The notes below the pieces were generated by a model. The model was not told the origin of the DNA, did no database searches, and saw only the letters and a program-made list of their open reading frames with translations. This document shows, in pieces, positions 23,143 through 32,346 of a DNA stretch of 64,000 nt (the first letter of the stretch is position 1; each line of letters starts with the position of its first letter). Source of the stretch: JAGGAG01 sp964638035 (GTDB lineage: Bacteria > Gemmatimonadota > Gemmatimonadetes > Gemmatimonadales > GWC2-71-9). The stretch is from positions 1 through 64,000 of the forward strand of contig CAZWXD010000007.1 in NCBI GenBank assembly GCA_964638035.1, in the 5' to 3' direction. Position numbers and translations under genes: made by a program.

Positions 23143-24651
23143 GTGAGCGGGGCCGGCGAACCGACGGCGAGCGCGTCGCAACCACAGTTCATCCGGGGAA
23201 TCGGCCCGCTCGCGGCCACCTCCCTCGTCGTGGGCTCGATGATCGGCTCCGGGATCTTCATCGTCTCGGCCGACATCAGCCGACAGGTGGCGGCGTGGGG
23301 GCCGGGTGGGCTCCTGCTCGTCTGGATCCTCACCGGCCTCATGACCCTGGCCGGCGCCCTCAGCTACTCCGAGCTGGCCGCCATGCTGCCGCGAGCCGGT
23401 GGCCAGTACGTCTTCCTCCGCGATGGCCTGGCCCCCTCGGCGGGCTTCCTCTACGGCTGGACCCTCTTCACCGTCATCCAGACCGGGACCATTGCCGCCG
23501 TGGCGGTGGCGTTTGCGCGGTTCCTCGCGGTGCTTCTGCCCGGAATCACGGCCGACGTCTACCTCAAGCTCGGCACGCTGACGCTCCCCGGAGGGCCCAT
23601 CGACCTGGGCGTGTCGCACCAGCGGGTCGTGGCCGTGGCGATGATCGCCTTCCTGACGCTGGTGAACATGCGGGGCGTGCGGCTCGGTGCGGCGATCCAG
23701 ACCATCTTCACCATCGCCAAGATCGGCGCCCTGGTGGCCCTGGTGGTGCTCGGCCTCCTGGTCTTCCGGCAGGCGCCAATTGCCGAGGCCAACACGGCGG
23801 TGTTCTGGGGCACGGGCTCCTGGGGACTGGCCATGCTGCCCGTGGTGGGGGCGGCGATGGTGGGCTCGCTCTTCTCCAGCGACGCGTGGAACAACGTCAC
23901 GTTCGCCGCGGCCGAAGTGCGGGAGCCGAGCCGGAACCTTCCGCGGGCACTGGCCATCGGCACGGCACTGGTGTCCATCCTGTACGTGCTTGCCAACGTG
24001 GCGTACCTGAACGTCCTGCCGTTTGGCGGTGAGCCCGGAGCCGCGACGGCGCTGGGGCGGGGGTTGATGCATGCCGCGGAAGATCGCGTGGGCACCGCGG
24101 CACTCGAGGTGATGCTCGGACCCGCCGGCGCCGTGGTGATGGCGGTGGCCATCCTCGTCTCGACCTTCGGCTGCAACAACGGCCTCATCCTGGCTGGTCC
24201 GCGGGTGTACTACGCCATGGCGCGCGACCGGCTCTTCTTCCTGCGAGCGGGCAACCTGCACGCGACCTGGCGCACGCCGACCTTCGGCCTCGTGGCCCAG
24301 GCGGTGTGGGCGATGGTGCTCTGCCTGACCGGCACCTACGGCCAGCTGCTGGACTTCGTGATCTTCGCCGCACTGATCTTCTACCTGCTCACCACGGTGG
24401 CGCTGTTCCGCTTCCGGTCCATCGCCCCCGACCTCCCGCGGCCGGTCAAGGCGTTCGGCTACCCCGTGGTGCCGGGTCTTTACGCCCTGGCGGTGTCCTG
24501 CCTCCTCGTGGTGCTCCTCGTGGACCCGGTGAAGCGGCGGTTCTCGGCGTTCGGCCTGCTCATCGTGGCGCTGGGCATCCCGGTGTACTGGGTCTGGCGC
24601 CGCGTGGCGAGCCGCAGCGCCGGCGCCGACACCGGCACCAGCGAATCGTGA
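23143..24651 (+). CDS. APC-family amino acid permease
   Basis: A 502-residue inner-membrane transporter with about twelve segments. The conserved first helix GPLAATSLVVGSMIGSGIFIV carries the unwound GSGIF substrate site, ALSYSELAAMLPRAGGQYVFLRDG is the helix 2-3 region, and SDAWNNVTFAAAEVREPSRNLPRAL the helix 6-loop. It resembles LAT/serine-threonine exchanger-like members; the substrate is uncertain. GTG 23143 lacks a clear SD. The last codon overlaps the start of the gamma-glutamyltranspeptidase gene, linking amino-acid uptake with peptide breakdown. Confidence 0.9.
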   Translation: MSGAGEPTASASQPQFIRGIGPLAATSLVVGSMIGSGIFIVSADISRQVAAWGPGGLLLVWILTGLMTLAGALSYSELAAMLPRAGGQYVFLRDGLAPSAGFLYGWTLFTVIQTGTIAAVAVAFARFLAVLLPGITADVYLKLGTLTLPGGPIDLGVSHQRVVAVAMIAFLTLVNMRGVRLGAAIQTIFTIAKIGALVALVVLGLLVFRQAPIAEANTAVFWGTGSWGLAMLPVVGAAMVGSLFSSDAWNNVTFAAAEVREPSRNLPRALAIGTALVSILYVLANVAYLNVLPFGGEPGAATALGRGLMHAAEDRVGTAALEVMLGPAGAVVMAVAILVSTFGCNNGLILAGPRVYYAMARDRLFFLRAGNLHATWRTPTFGLVAQAVWAMVLCLTGTYGQLLDFVIFAALIFYLLTTVALFRFRSIAPDLPRPVKAFGYPVVPGLYALAVSCLLVVLLVDPVKRRFSAFGLLIVALGIPVYWVWRRVASRSAGADTGTSES

Positions 24652-26351
24652 TGCGGATGATGGCCGGGCGGGGCACCTGCATGCTGGCAGGCGCCCTCAT
24701 CCTTGGCGCATGCGGCAAGCCCTCGACGGCACGCTGGGCCCTGGAGCCGGCACCGCCTGCCGTCGTCCGGCCTCACGCCATGGCCGTTGCCGACCACCCG
24801 ATCTCGGCGGAGGTGGCGGCGGAGACGATGCGGCGCGGTGGCAATGCCATCGACGCGATCGTGGCACTGGCCTTCGCGCACGCGGTGGTGCAGCCGGCTG
24901 CGGGGAACATCGGCGGCGGTGGGTTCCTGGTGTTCCGCCGGGCCGGTGGCGAGGTCCTGGCCCTCGACTTCCGCGAGATGGCATCGCTCACGGCAACGCC
25001 GACGATGTACCTGGACGCCGCGGGCAACGTCACCGATGCGTCGCTGCGCGGACCCCTGGCGGCGGGCGTGCCGGGGTCGGTGGCCGGGCTCTGGGCGATG
25101 CACGAGCGGCTGGGCAAGCTCCCCTGGCGCGACGTGGTGGCCCCGGCCGTCCGACTGGCCGAGGGACACGTCCTGGACAGTGCCCGGGCCAGGTGGCTCG
25201 AAGGGGCGCGGGAAGGGCTCGGCCGGTACCCCGCCTCGAAAGCGATCTTCGTGCGCAGCGACCGCCCGTGGGCCCGGGGGGACACCCTGCGGCAGGCCGA
25301 CCTGGCGCGCACGCTGCAGCTCATCGCCGACAGCGGTGCCGCCGTGTTCTACCAGGGCCAGGTGGCCACCCGCATCGCCGACGCGATGCGCGAGGCCGGC
25401 GGCATCATCTCGCGCGAGGACCTGGCGGCCTACCGGGCCGAGTGGCGCACGCCGCTCCGCTCGACCTACCGCGGGCACGTGATCTACACCATGCCGCCCG
25501 TGTCCGGTGGCGGGGCTACCCTGGTCGAGACGCTCAACATCATGGAGCACTTCACGGTGCCGCCGCGGGGGACGGCCGCGCTGGCGCACCTCCAGGTGGA
25601 GGCGATGCGGCGGGGGTTCCTCGACCGCAACATGTGGCTGGGCGACCCCGCATTCGTGACGATGCCGCTGGCGCAGATGACCTCGAAGGCGTGGGCGGAT
25701 TCCCAGGCTGCCACCATCGTGCCCGGCCGCGCCACGCCGCTCGAGGGGTCGGCACTCCGGGAAGGCAGCCACACGACGCACTACTCGGTGGTGGACAGCG
25801 AGGGCAACGCAGCCGCGCTCACCACCACGCTCAACACCGGCTTCGGCTCGGGCTTCGTGGCGGCCGGGACCGGGATCCTCTTCAACAACGAGATGGACGA
25901 CTTCACCACCAAGCCGGGCGCCGTGAACGCCATGGGCATCCGGCACGTGGGGCACCAGAACACCATCGCTCCCGGGAAGCGCATGCTCTCGTCGATGACG
26001 CCGACCATCGTGCTGGACACCGCCGGCAACCTGGAGCTGGTGCTGGGGTCGGAAGGCGGCGCGGCCATCATCTCGGCGGTGATGCAGGTGATCAGCAACG
26101 TGATCGACCAGCACATGACGCTGGCCGAGGCCTCGGCGGCGCCTCGCATCCACCACAACGGGCTTCCCGACCTCGTGGGATGGGAGCCGAACGGGCTCTC
26201 ACCCGCGGTGCGTGACACCCTGGCGGCGATGGGGTACACCCTGTGGAAGGAGCCCGATTACATGGCCACGGTGAGTGCCATCCGGGTGACGCCGGCGGGA
26301 CTGGAGGGGGTGCCCGAGCCCCGGGTTCCGGGGGGGGCGGCGGGCTTCTGA
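24651..26351 (+). CDS. ggt: Gamma-glutamyltranspeptidase, lipoprotein
   Basis: Cleaves gamma-glutamyl bonds, for example glutathione, and transfers or hydrolyses the glutamyl group. The 566-residue precursor has a lipobox (ALILGAC at residues 15-21), so it is anchored to a membrane on the periplasmic side. It also has GNAIDAIVALAFAHAVVQPAAGNIGGGGF and PPVSGGGATLVETLNI. The autoprocessing and catalytic threonine lies in EGSHTTHYSVVD, followed by FNNEMDDF and the SSMTPTIVL substrate loop. Self-cleavage into two chains is expected. ATG 24651 overlaps the permease stop by one base (TGATG). Confidence 0.93.
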   Translation: MRMMAGRGTCMLAGALILGACGKPSTARWALEPAPPAVVRPHAMAVADHPISAEVAAETMRRGGNAIDAIVALAFAHAVVQPAAGNIGGGGFLVFRRAGGEVLALDFREMASLTATPTMYLDAAGNVTDASLRGPLAAGVPGSVAGLWAMHERLGKLPWRDVVAPAVRLAEGHVLDSARARWLEGAREGLGRYPASKAIFVRSDRPWARGDTLRQADLARTLQLIADSGAAVFYQGQVATRIADAMREAGGIISREDLAAYRAEWRTPLRSTYRGHVIYTMPPVSGGGATLVETLNIMEHFTVPPRGTAALAHLQVEAMRRGFLDRNMWLGDPAFVTMPLAQMTSKAWADSQAATIVPGRATPLEGSALREGSHTTHYSVVDSEGNAAALTTTLNTGFGSGFVAAGTGILFNNEMDDFTTKPGAVNAMGIRHVGHQNTIAPGKRMLSSMTPTIVLDTAGNLELVLGSEGGAAIISAVMQVISNVIDQHMTLAEASAAPRIHHNGLPDLVGWEPNGLSPAVRDTLAAMGYTLWKEPDYMATVSAIRVTPAGLEGVPEPRVPGGAAGF

Positions 26352-26391
26352 GGCCCGCGGCGGGCCGGGTCGGGGGTCGGGGTCCTTTCTC

Positions 26392-26420
26392 TTGCGCCGA
26401 CCGGGCCCGGCCCATAGCCT
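26392..26420 (+). promoter_or_regulatory. Promoter for guaB
   Basis: TTGCGC (26392-26397), 17-base spacer, TAGCCT (26415-26420). Expected start about 26427, leaving a 64-base leader before guaB. A short GC hairpin at 26352-26366, after the ggt stop, may end the upstream transcript. Confidence 0.5.
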
Positions 26421-26490
26421 TGGGGATGTTCAGCCCGACCCTGCCGCGCCTGGTCCATCGCAGGCGGCACTCCGCAGCAGCTTTCCAGAC

Positions 26491-27948
26491 ATGAGTCGCA
26501 TCCGCCCCGGCCTGGCCCTGACGTTCGACGACGTCCTGCTGGTCCCGCGCCACGCCACGGTGCATCCGCGTGATGTCTCGATCGCCAGTCGCTTCACCCG
26601 CTCCATCCCGCTCAACATCCCGCTGGTCTCCGCCGCCATGGACACCGTGACCGAGGCGGACATGGCCATTGCCATGGCCCGCGCCGGCGGCATCGGGGTG
26701 CTCCACAAGAACATGCCCATCGACCGGCAGGCCGCCGAGGTGGACCGGGTCAAGCGCAGCGAGAGCGGGATGATCATGAACCCGATCACGCTGGGCCCCG
26801 AGCGCCCGTTGCGCGAGGCCAGTGCGATGATGCGGCGCTTCCGGATCTCCGGCGTCCCCATCGTGGACGGCGAGGGCCGGCTGATCGGCATCATCACCAA
26901 CCGGGACCTCCAGTTCGAGCGGAACCTCGACCAGCCGATCCAGGACGCCATGACGAAGGAGCGCCTGGTGACGGCCCCCGTGGGGACGACCCTGGACGAG
27001 GCCGAGCGCATCCTGGCCCGGCACCGGATCGAGAAGCTGCCCGTGGTGGATGATGCCGGCGTGCTGCGCGGCCTGATCACGGTGAAGGACATCTTCAAGC
27101 GCCGCGAGCACCCCAACGCGAACAAGGACCAGCATGGCCGGCTGCGCGTGGCGGCGGCGCTGGGGGCGGGTCCCGACACGAAGGTCCGCGCCGACGCGCT
27201 GGTCCAGGCCGGGGTGGACGTACTGGTGGTGGACTCGGCGCACGGGCACAGCGACGGCGTGCTGGGAACCGTCGACCTGCTGCGGAATGCCTTCCCCGAC
27301 GTGCAGCTGGTGGCGGGGAACGTGGCCACCGAGGCCGGCACACGGGAGCTGGTGCGACGCGGGGTCGATGCGGTGAAGGTGGGCATCGGGCCCGGGTCGA
27401 TCTGCACCACGCGCGTGGTGACGGGGGTTGGCGTTCCGCAGATCACCGCGGTGTTCGATGCGGTGCGCGGGGCCACCGACGTGCCGATCATCGCCGATGG
27501 CGGCGTCAAGTACTCGGGCGACGCCGTGAAGGCGATTGCCGCCGGCGCCTCCTCCGTGATGATGGGGTCGATGCTCGCGGGCACCGAGGAGAGCCCGGGA
27601 GAGTCGGTGCTGGCCGAGGGGCGGCGCTACAAGATGATCCGCGGGATGGGCAGCCTCGCGGCGATGCAGGACGGCTCGGCGGACCGCTACTTCCAGGATG
27701 GCGAGCTCTCGCCGACCAAGATGGTGCCGGAGGGGATCGAGGGGCGGGTACCATTCCGCGGGCCCGTGTCCGACGTGCTCTTCCAGATGGTGGGCGGGCT
27801 CCGGAGCGGCATGGGATACTGCGGGGCGGCTGACATCGCCTCGCTGCAGCGCGATGTCGAGATGGTCCAGATCACGGCGGCGGGGCTCCGCGAGTCACAC
27901 CCGCACGACGTGACGATCACGCGGGAAGCGCCGAACTACAGCAAGTAG
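26491..27948 (+). CDS. guaB: Inosine-5'-monophosphate dehydrogenase GuaB
   Basis: Oxidises IMP to XMP, the committed step to GMP. The 485-residue enzyme has the TIM barrel interrupted by two CBS domains (about residues 95-205). LTFDDVLLVPRHATV opens it, GIGPGSICTTR contains the catalytic cysteine, IADGGVKYSGD binds the IMP phosphate, and YKMIRGMGSLAAM is the flap region. ATG 26491 is chosen at MSRIRPGLALTFDDV; an in-frame ATG 99 bases earlier would add an unrelated tail. There is no SD within the expected distance. An NSS transporter starts 11 bases downstream. Confidence 0.96.
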   Translation: MSRIRPGLALTFDDVLLVPRHATVHPRDVSIASRFTRSIPLNIPLVSAAMDTVTEADMAIAMARAGGIGVLHKNMPIDRQAAEVDRVKRSESGMIMNPITLGPERPLREASAMMRRFRISGVPIVDGEGRLIGIITNRDLQFERNLDQPIQDAMTKERLVTAPVGTTLDEAERILARHRIEKLPVVDDAGVLRGLITVKDIFKRREHPNANKDQHGRLRVAAALGAGPDTKVRADALVQAGVDVLVVDSAHGHSDGVLGTVDLLRNAFPDVQLVAGNVATEAGTRELVRRGVDAVKVGIGPGSICTTRVVTGVGVPQITAVFDAVRGATDVPIIADGGVKYSGDAVKAIAAGASSVMMGSMLAGTEESPGESVLAEGRRYKMIRGMGSLAAMQDGSADRYFQDGELSPTKMVPEGIEGRVPFRGPVSDVLFQMVGGLRSGMGYCGAADIASLQRDVEMVQITAAGLRESHPHDVTITREAPNYSK

Positions 27949-27958
27949 CCGCGCGCGC

Positions 27959-29548
27959 GTGCTGAGCGACCTCCAGCGGCCCCAGTGGGGATCCCGGGCG
28001 GGGCTCATCCTGGCCATGGTGGGCAGCGCCGTGGGGCTCGGCAGCTTCCTCCAGTTCCCGCGCCAGGCACTGGAGCATGGGCCGGGCGCATTCCTGGTGC
28101 CGTACCTCGCGGGACTGGCGCTGGTGGGGATTCCACTCGTGTGGATCGAGTGGGCCATCGGCCGGCGCGGCGGACTCGCGGGGCAGGGGTCCACGCCGGG
28201 GATGTTCGACACCCTGTGGCGTCACCCGGCGGCGAAGTACCTCGGTGTCCTCGGGTTGTTCGTGCCGGTGGCCGTGTTCACCAGCGCGTGCTACGTGGAA
28301 TCGTGGGCGCTGGCCTGGGCCTTCTTCTCGGCGAGTGGCGCCACGAGTGGCCTCAACGCCGACGCGATGCGGGAGTTCTTCGCGTCGTACACCGACCTCG
28401 GGGACGCCGGGGGGACGCACGCCGCCTGGGTGCCGTTCCTGTTCCTGCTGCCGACCGTGGCGGTGAATGCGTGGGTGGTGAGCCGGGGGCTCCGTGCGGG
28501 CGTGGAGTGGCTGGCCCGGATCGCAGTGCCGGTGCTCGTCCTCTTCGCCCTGGTGCTCGCGGTCGGCGTGCTGGCGCAACCGGGACAGGCGGCGGCAGGC
28601 GATCCCACCGGGGGCGTCGCCGGGCCGCTCACGGGGCTCGCGCTGCTGTACGGCACCGACTGGGGCGCCCTGGCCCGGCCGGGCACGTGGTTCGCCGGGG
28701 TGGCACACGCGCTGGTGGCGGTTTCCGCCGGAATGGGCACGCTGCAAGCGTATGCCTCGTACCTCCGGAAGGGCGACGACGTGGTCCGATCCGGCCTCAC
28801 GACGTCGCTGCTGGGCCCGGCGACGCAGGTAGGGCTGGGCGGGTCGATCACCATCCCGGCGCTGGTCACGTACGCTGGCGTGGCGGGCGCCGTGACGGTC
28901 GCTCGGGGCAGTGGCTACGAGATGGGGTTCGTGGCGATGCCCCTGGCACTCAACCACCTCGCTGGTGGCGCGGCGCCGGGCATGCTGGCAGGGCTTCTCT
29001 GGTTCGGCCTGCTGTTCCTCGCCGGCCTCACCTCCACGGTGGCCCTGCTGCTGCCGGCAGCGACGTTCATGGAGGAGCGGTTCAGCTGGGACCGGGGGCA
29101 GTCGGTGGTGTCCCTCGGGGTGCTGGCCGCCATGCTCGGGATGGTGCATGTCCTGCTCTACACCCGGGGCTTCCTGGACGAGTGGAGCTACTGGGCCCTG
29201 GTGCCGGGCGTGCTGCTGCTGGCGGTGGTGGAGGCCGTGCTCTTCATGTGGATCATGGGCCCCACCCGGGCCTGGCATGAGCTGCACGAGGGTGCGACGC
29301 TGCGAATCCCGCGGGCCTGGCGGGGCGTCATGACCTACGTGACGCCGCTGGCCCTGCTGGGCCTCCTGGGGTGGTGGCTGGTGCAGGAGGCCGGTGCCGT
29401 CGTCACGATGCAGGGGCGACTGCCGGAAGAGGTGCCAGTGCGCTGGCTGGCGCGGGTGGCGCTGGCCGCCATCATGGGGGCGCAGGTTGCGCTCATCCGG
29501 GCCGCATGGCGCCGCCGGCCGGTGGTGCGGGCGAGGCTGGCGGAGTGA
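27959..29548 (+). CDS. Neurotransmitter:sodium symporter (NSS) family transporter
   Basis: A 529-residue membrane protein with about twelve helices, related to LeuT. WGSRAGLILAMVGSAVGLGSFLQFPRQALEHGPGAFLVPYL is the diagnostic first helix with the Na+ and amino-acid binding residues. TLQAYASYLRKGDDV corresponds to the loop near helix 6. Expected to import an amino acid with Na+. The GTG start lies 11 bases after guaB and the two are probably co-transcribed, without obvious functional link. Confidence 0.9.
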   Translation: MLSDLQRPQWGSRAGLILAMVGSAVGLGSFLQFPRQALEHGPGAFLVPYLAGLALVGIPLVWIEWAIGRRGGLAGQGSTPGMFDTLWRHPAAKYLGVLGLFVPVAVFTSACYVESWALAWAFFSASGATSGLNADAMREFFASYTDLGDAGGTHAAWVPFLFLLPTVAVNAWVVSRGLRAGVEWLARIAVPVLVLFALVLAVGVLAQPGQAAAGDPTGGVAGPLTGLALLYGTDWGALARPGTWFAGVAHALVAVSAGMGTLQAYASYLRKGDDVVRSGLTTSLLGPATQVGLGGSITIPALVTYAGVAGAVTVARGSGYEMGFVAMPLALNHLAGGAAPGMLAGLLWFGLLFLAGLTSTVALLLPAATFMEERFSWDRGQSVVSLGVLAAMLGMVHVLLYTRGFLDEWSYWALVPGVLLLAVVEAVLFMWIMGPTRAWHELHEGATLRIPRAWRGVMTYVTPLALLGLLGWWLVQEAGAVVTMQGRLPEEVPVRWLARVALAAIMGAQVALIRAAWRRRPVVRARLAE

Positions 29549-29553
29549 CGTAT

Positions 29554-29582
29554 CGTCATGACGTCATGACGTCATGACGTCA
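29554..29582. repeat. Tandem palindromic octamer (CGTCATGA)3 plus CGTCA
   Basis: Three perfect tandem copies of CGTCATGA and a partial fourth, immediately after the NSS stop. Each unit joins to the next as the self-complementary TGACGTCA, so the tract can fold several ways on either strand. It leads into CAGGG, giving the GACGTCAGGG word seen in other gaps. The rest of the 91-base gap holds only the start signals of the next gene. Confidence 0.9.
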
Positions 29583-29639
29583 GGGTTGCAGGCCAGGACT
29601 GGATGACCGTACGACCATTCACCAAGGAGCCGTGGTCCA

Positions 29640-31172
29640 ATGTCCCTTTTCCGACGTAAGTCCATTCACGACCTGACCGCCGAGGAAGGCGGCCTCAAGC
29701 GGGTGCTGACCGCCACCAACCTGGTGCTCCTCGGCATCGGGGCCATCATCGGCGCCGGCATCTTCGTGCTGACGGGCACGGCGGCGGCGCAGTATGCCGG
29801 GCCGGCCATCACGCTGTCGTTCGTGCTGGCGGGCCTGGGCTGCCTCTTCGCGGGCCTCTGCTACGCCGAGTTCGCATCGATGATCCCGGTGGCGGGAAGC
29901 GCCTACACCTACGGGTACGCGACACTGGGCGAGCTGGTGGCATGGATCATCGGGTGGGACCTGATCCTCGAGTACCTCTTCGCGGCGTCCACCGTGGCCG
30001 TGGGCTGGTCGGGGTACTTCTCGGCGCTGATGTCCAACATGGGCATCCAGCTGCCGCCAGCACTCCTGGGCGCGCCGTTCAGCGTGCAGGGAACCCACAC
30101 GCTGGTGCGCTCGCAGATCTGCGTGGACCCGTCCACCGGCGGCGTGGCGGTCGATGCCGCCTCGCACGTGCTGGTGCCGGTGGCCGATTGCGTGGCGAAG
30201 GGCTATGCGCTCACCGGCGGCGTGCTGAACGTGCCGGCGATGGCACTGGTCCTCCTCCTCACGGCGCTCCTGGTGGTCGGCATCAAGGAGTCGGCCCGCT
30301 TCAACAACCTGATCGTGTACGTCAAGCTCGCCATCGTGCTCCTCGTGATCGTCTTCGGCGCGCGGTACGTGAACAGCGCCAACTGGACGCCGTTCATCCC
30401 CCCCAACACCGGGGAGTTCGGCCATTTCGGGTGGAGCGGCATCCTCCGCGGGGCCGCGGTGATCTTCTTTGCCTACATCGGCTTCGACGCGGTCTCCACG
30501 GCGGCGCAGGAGACGAAGAACCCGCAACGCGACCTGCCCATCGGCATCCTCGGGTCGCTCGCAGTGTGCACCGTCCTCTACATCCTGATGGCGGCGGTGA
30601 TGACGGGCATCGCCCACTACACCACGCTGAACGTGCCGCACCCGGTCTCGGTGGCCATCGAGGCGGCCGGTCCCGCCCTCCGGTGGCTGACCTGGTTCGT
30701 GCAGATCGGCGCGATCGCCGGCCTGGCCTCCGTGGTGCTGGTGATGCTCATGGGCCAGCCACGCATCTTCTTCAGCATGGCGCGTGACGGCCTGCTGCCC
30801 AAGCTGTTCGGCAAGGTGCACCCGAAGTACCAGACGCCGTACGTGTCCACCATCATCACGGGCCTCGTGGCCGCGGTGATTGCCGGCCTCTTCCCCATCG
30901 GGCTCCTCGGGGAGCTGGTCTCGATCGGGACCCTGCTGGCCTTCGTGATCGTCTGCGCCGGCGTGATCGTCCTCCGGAAGACCCAGCCCGACCTCCCGCG
31001 GCCGTTCCGCACGCCGCTGGTGCCGCTGGTGCCGCTCCTGGGCATCGCGATCTGCGGCTACATGATGTATGGCCTGCCGCTGGACACCTGGCTCCGGCTC
31101 CTGATCTGGCTGGCCATCGGGCTCTCGATCTACTTCCTGTACGGGCGGAAGCACAGCGCGCTGGCGAAATAG
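29640..31172 (+). CDS. APC-superfamily cationic amino acid transporter-like permease
   Basis: A 510-residue transporter with about twelve helices. The basic N-terminus (FRRKSIHDLTAEEGGLKRVL) precedes NLVLLGIGAIIGAGIFVLTG and the family segment AEFASMIPVAGSAYTYGYATLGELVAWIIGWDLILEYL. FFAYIGFDAVSTAAQETKNPQRDLPIGIL is characteristic of the cationic amino acid transporter branch. A periplasmic loop near 150-180 holds two cysteines. Second APC permease in the window, separated from the first by ggt, guaB and the NSS gene. An AAGGAG SD precedes ATG 29640. Confidence 0.92.
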   Translation: MSLFRRKSIHDLTAEEGGLKRVLTATNLVLLGIGAIIGAGIFVLTGTAAAQYAGPAITLSFVLAGLGCLFAGLCYAEFASMIPVAGSAYTYGYATLGELVAWIIGWDLILEYLFAASTVAVGWSGYFSALMSNMGIQLPPALLGAPFSVQGTHTLVRSQICVDPSTGGVAVDAASHVLVPVADCVAKGYALTGGVLNVPAMALVLLLTALLVVGIKESARFNNLIVYVKLAIVLLVIVFGARYVNSANWTPFIPPNTGEFGHFGWSGILRGAAVIFFAYIGFDAVSTAAQETKNPQRDLPIGILGSLAVCTVLYILMAAVMTGIAHYTTLNVPHPVSVAIEAAGPALRWLTWFVQIGAIAGLASVVLVMLMGQPRIFFSMARDGLLPKLFGKVHPKYQTPYVSTIITGLVAAVIAGLFPIGLLGELVSIGTLLAFVIVCAGVIVLRKTQPDLPRPFRTPLVPLVPLLGIAICGYMMYGLPLDTWLRLLIWLAIGLSIYFLYGRKHSALAK

Positions 31173-31180
31173 GGCGTTCG

Positions 31181-31254
31181 GGCGTCAGGGCGTCAGGGTA
31201 TCAAGGCTAGATTCACGCCTTGACGCCTTGACGCCTTGACGCCTTGACGCCTTT
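31181..31254. repeat. Tandem octamer ACGCCTTG x5 with complementary GGCGTCAGGG arm
   Basis: GGCGTCAGGGCGTCAGGG (31181-31198) is followed, after TATCAAGGCTAGATTC, by five copies of ACGCCTTG (31215-31254, the last ending TTT). The two halves are complementary with G-T pairs, so the RNA could form a long hairpin followed by TTTTCC, serving as a terminator for the permease gene. Phased copies allow several registers. Confidence 0.85.
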
Positions 31255-31284
31255 TCCGGCCCCCTCCACCTATCTTTCCTCCAT

Positions 31285-32319
31285 ATGACGCTCCAGCTTT
31301 CCAGCGCGAAGCTCGCCGCGGCCCGGGCGTTCGCGTCCTGCATCAGGCCGGGCCAGCGGATCTGCATCACCACCCACGTCAATCCGGACGGCGATGGCCT
31401 GGGCAGCGAGGTGGCGATGGTGCACCTGCTGCGTGCCCTGGGCGCGCACCCGGTGATCACCAACCCCACGCCGACGCCACCACGCTTCGAGTTCCTGCTG
31501 GCCGACCTTCCGGGGGTGGATCGCACCGCCGATGCGGTGAAGGAGATCCGCCGGGCGGAGCTGGTGCTGGTGCTCGACATTGCAGACCTGGGGCGCCTCG
31601 GCATGCTGCACGATGCCGTGCGTGACCAGGGCGTGCCGGTGGCCTGCATCGACCACCACCTGAGCTCGGGGTCGCTGCCCGAGGGGCCGCGCTACGTGGA
31701 CGCCACGGCGAGCGCGACGGGTGAACTGGTGGTGGAGCTGGCCGAGGCGAATGGGTGGGAACTCACGCCCAGTGCGGCGCGCGCCCTCTACGTGGCGGTG
31801 CTGACCGACACCGGTGGCTTCCGCTTCTCCAACACCAGGCCCGGCGCGCTGCGGGTGGCGGCTGACCTGCTGGAGTGCGGCGTGGATCCCGAGGAGATCT
31901 ACCTCCAGGTCTACGCCAATGCGCCGGAGGGCCGGCACCGGCTGCTGGGGGAGGCGCTGCAGACCATGGTGGTGGAGGAGCACGGGCTGGCGTGGATCAC
32001 GATCCCGCCCGGCGCCATGGAGCGATGGGATGTCGCGGCGGACGACCTCGACGGCGTGGTGGAGTTTCCGCGATCGGTGCAGGGGGTCCGCATGGCGCTG
32101 ATGTTCCGGGAGCTCAACCAGGGGCGGGTGAAGGTGTCGCTCCGGTCGGTGGGCGACGTGGACGTGGCGGTGTTCGCGAAGGAGTTTGGCGGGGGCGGGC
32201 ACGCCAAGGCCGCAGGGCTGTCAGTCGAGGGCACCCTGCCTGAGGTGCAGGCGCTGGTGCTGGAGCGTGCGCGGGCGTTCCTTCGCGGCACGCCGACGCT
32301 GGTGGGGATCGCGCCATGA
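31285..32319 (+). CDS. nrnA: DHH/DHHA1 phosphoesterase, NrnA-like
   Basis: NrnA-type enzymes degrade nanoRNAs and dephosphorylate pAp; some cleave cyclic dinucleotides. The 344-residue protein has the ordered metal motifs HVNPDGDGLGSE, DIADLGRLG, the eponymous DHH in CIDHHLSSG, and DTGGFRFSN. It ends in the DHHA1 substrate motif FGGGGHAKAAG. A role turning over pGpG from cyclic-di-GMP would fit the diguanylate cyclase nearby but is speculative. There is no SD; TATCTT (31271-31276) ends eight bases before ATG, suggesting a leaderless transcript. Confidence 0.9.
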   Translation: MTLQLSSAKLAAARAFASCIRPGQRICITTHVNPDGDGLGSEVAMVHLLRALGAHPVITNPTPTPPRFEFLLADLPGVDRTADAVKEIRRAELVLVLDIADLGRLGMLHDAVRDQGVPVACIDHHLSSGSLPEGPRYVDATASATGELVVELAEANGWELTPSAARALYVAVLTDTGGFRFSNTRPGALRVAADLLECGVDPEEIYLQVYANAPEGRHRLLGEALQTMVVEEHGLAWITIPPGAMERWDVAADDLDGVVEFPRSVQGVRMALMFRELNQGRVKVSLRSVGDVDVAVFAKEFGGGGHAKAAGLSVEGTLPEVQALVLERARAFLRGTPTLVGIAP

Positions 32320-32346
32320 GCACGTGCGGGGGCAGGAAGGATCACC

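Noticed and set aside
20808..23342. An 844-codon open frame on the minus strand opposite the SH3-like and antiporter genes
   Set aside because: Rich in His, Arg and Gly without motifs; it is a complement of real membrane-protein coding sequence.
26421..26490. Purine riboswitch in the guaB leader
   Set aside because: Only about 64 bases and none of the conserved loop segments; it looks unstructured.
29554..31254. CRISPR-like array from the tandem repeats
   Set aside because: The units are 8 bases with no spacers; they are simple tandem repeats and there are no cas genes.
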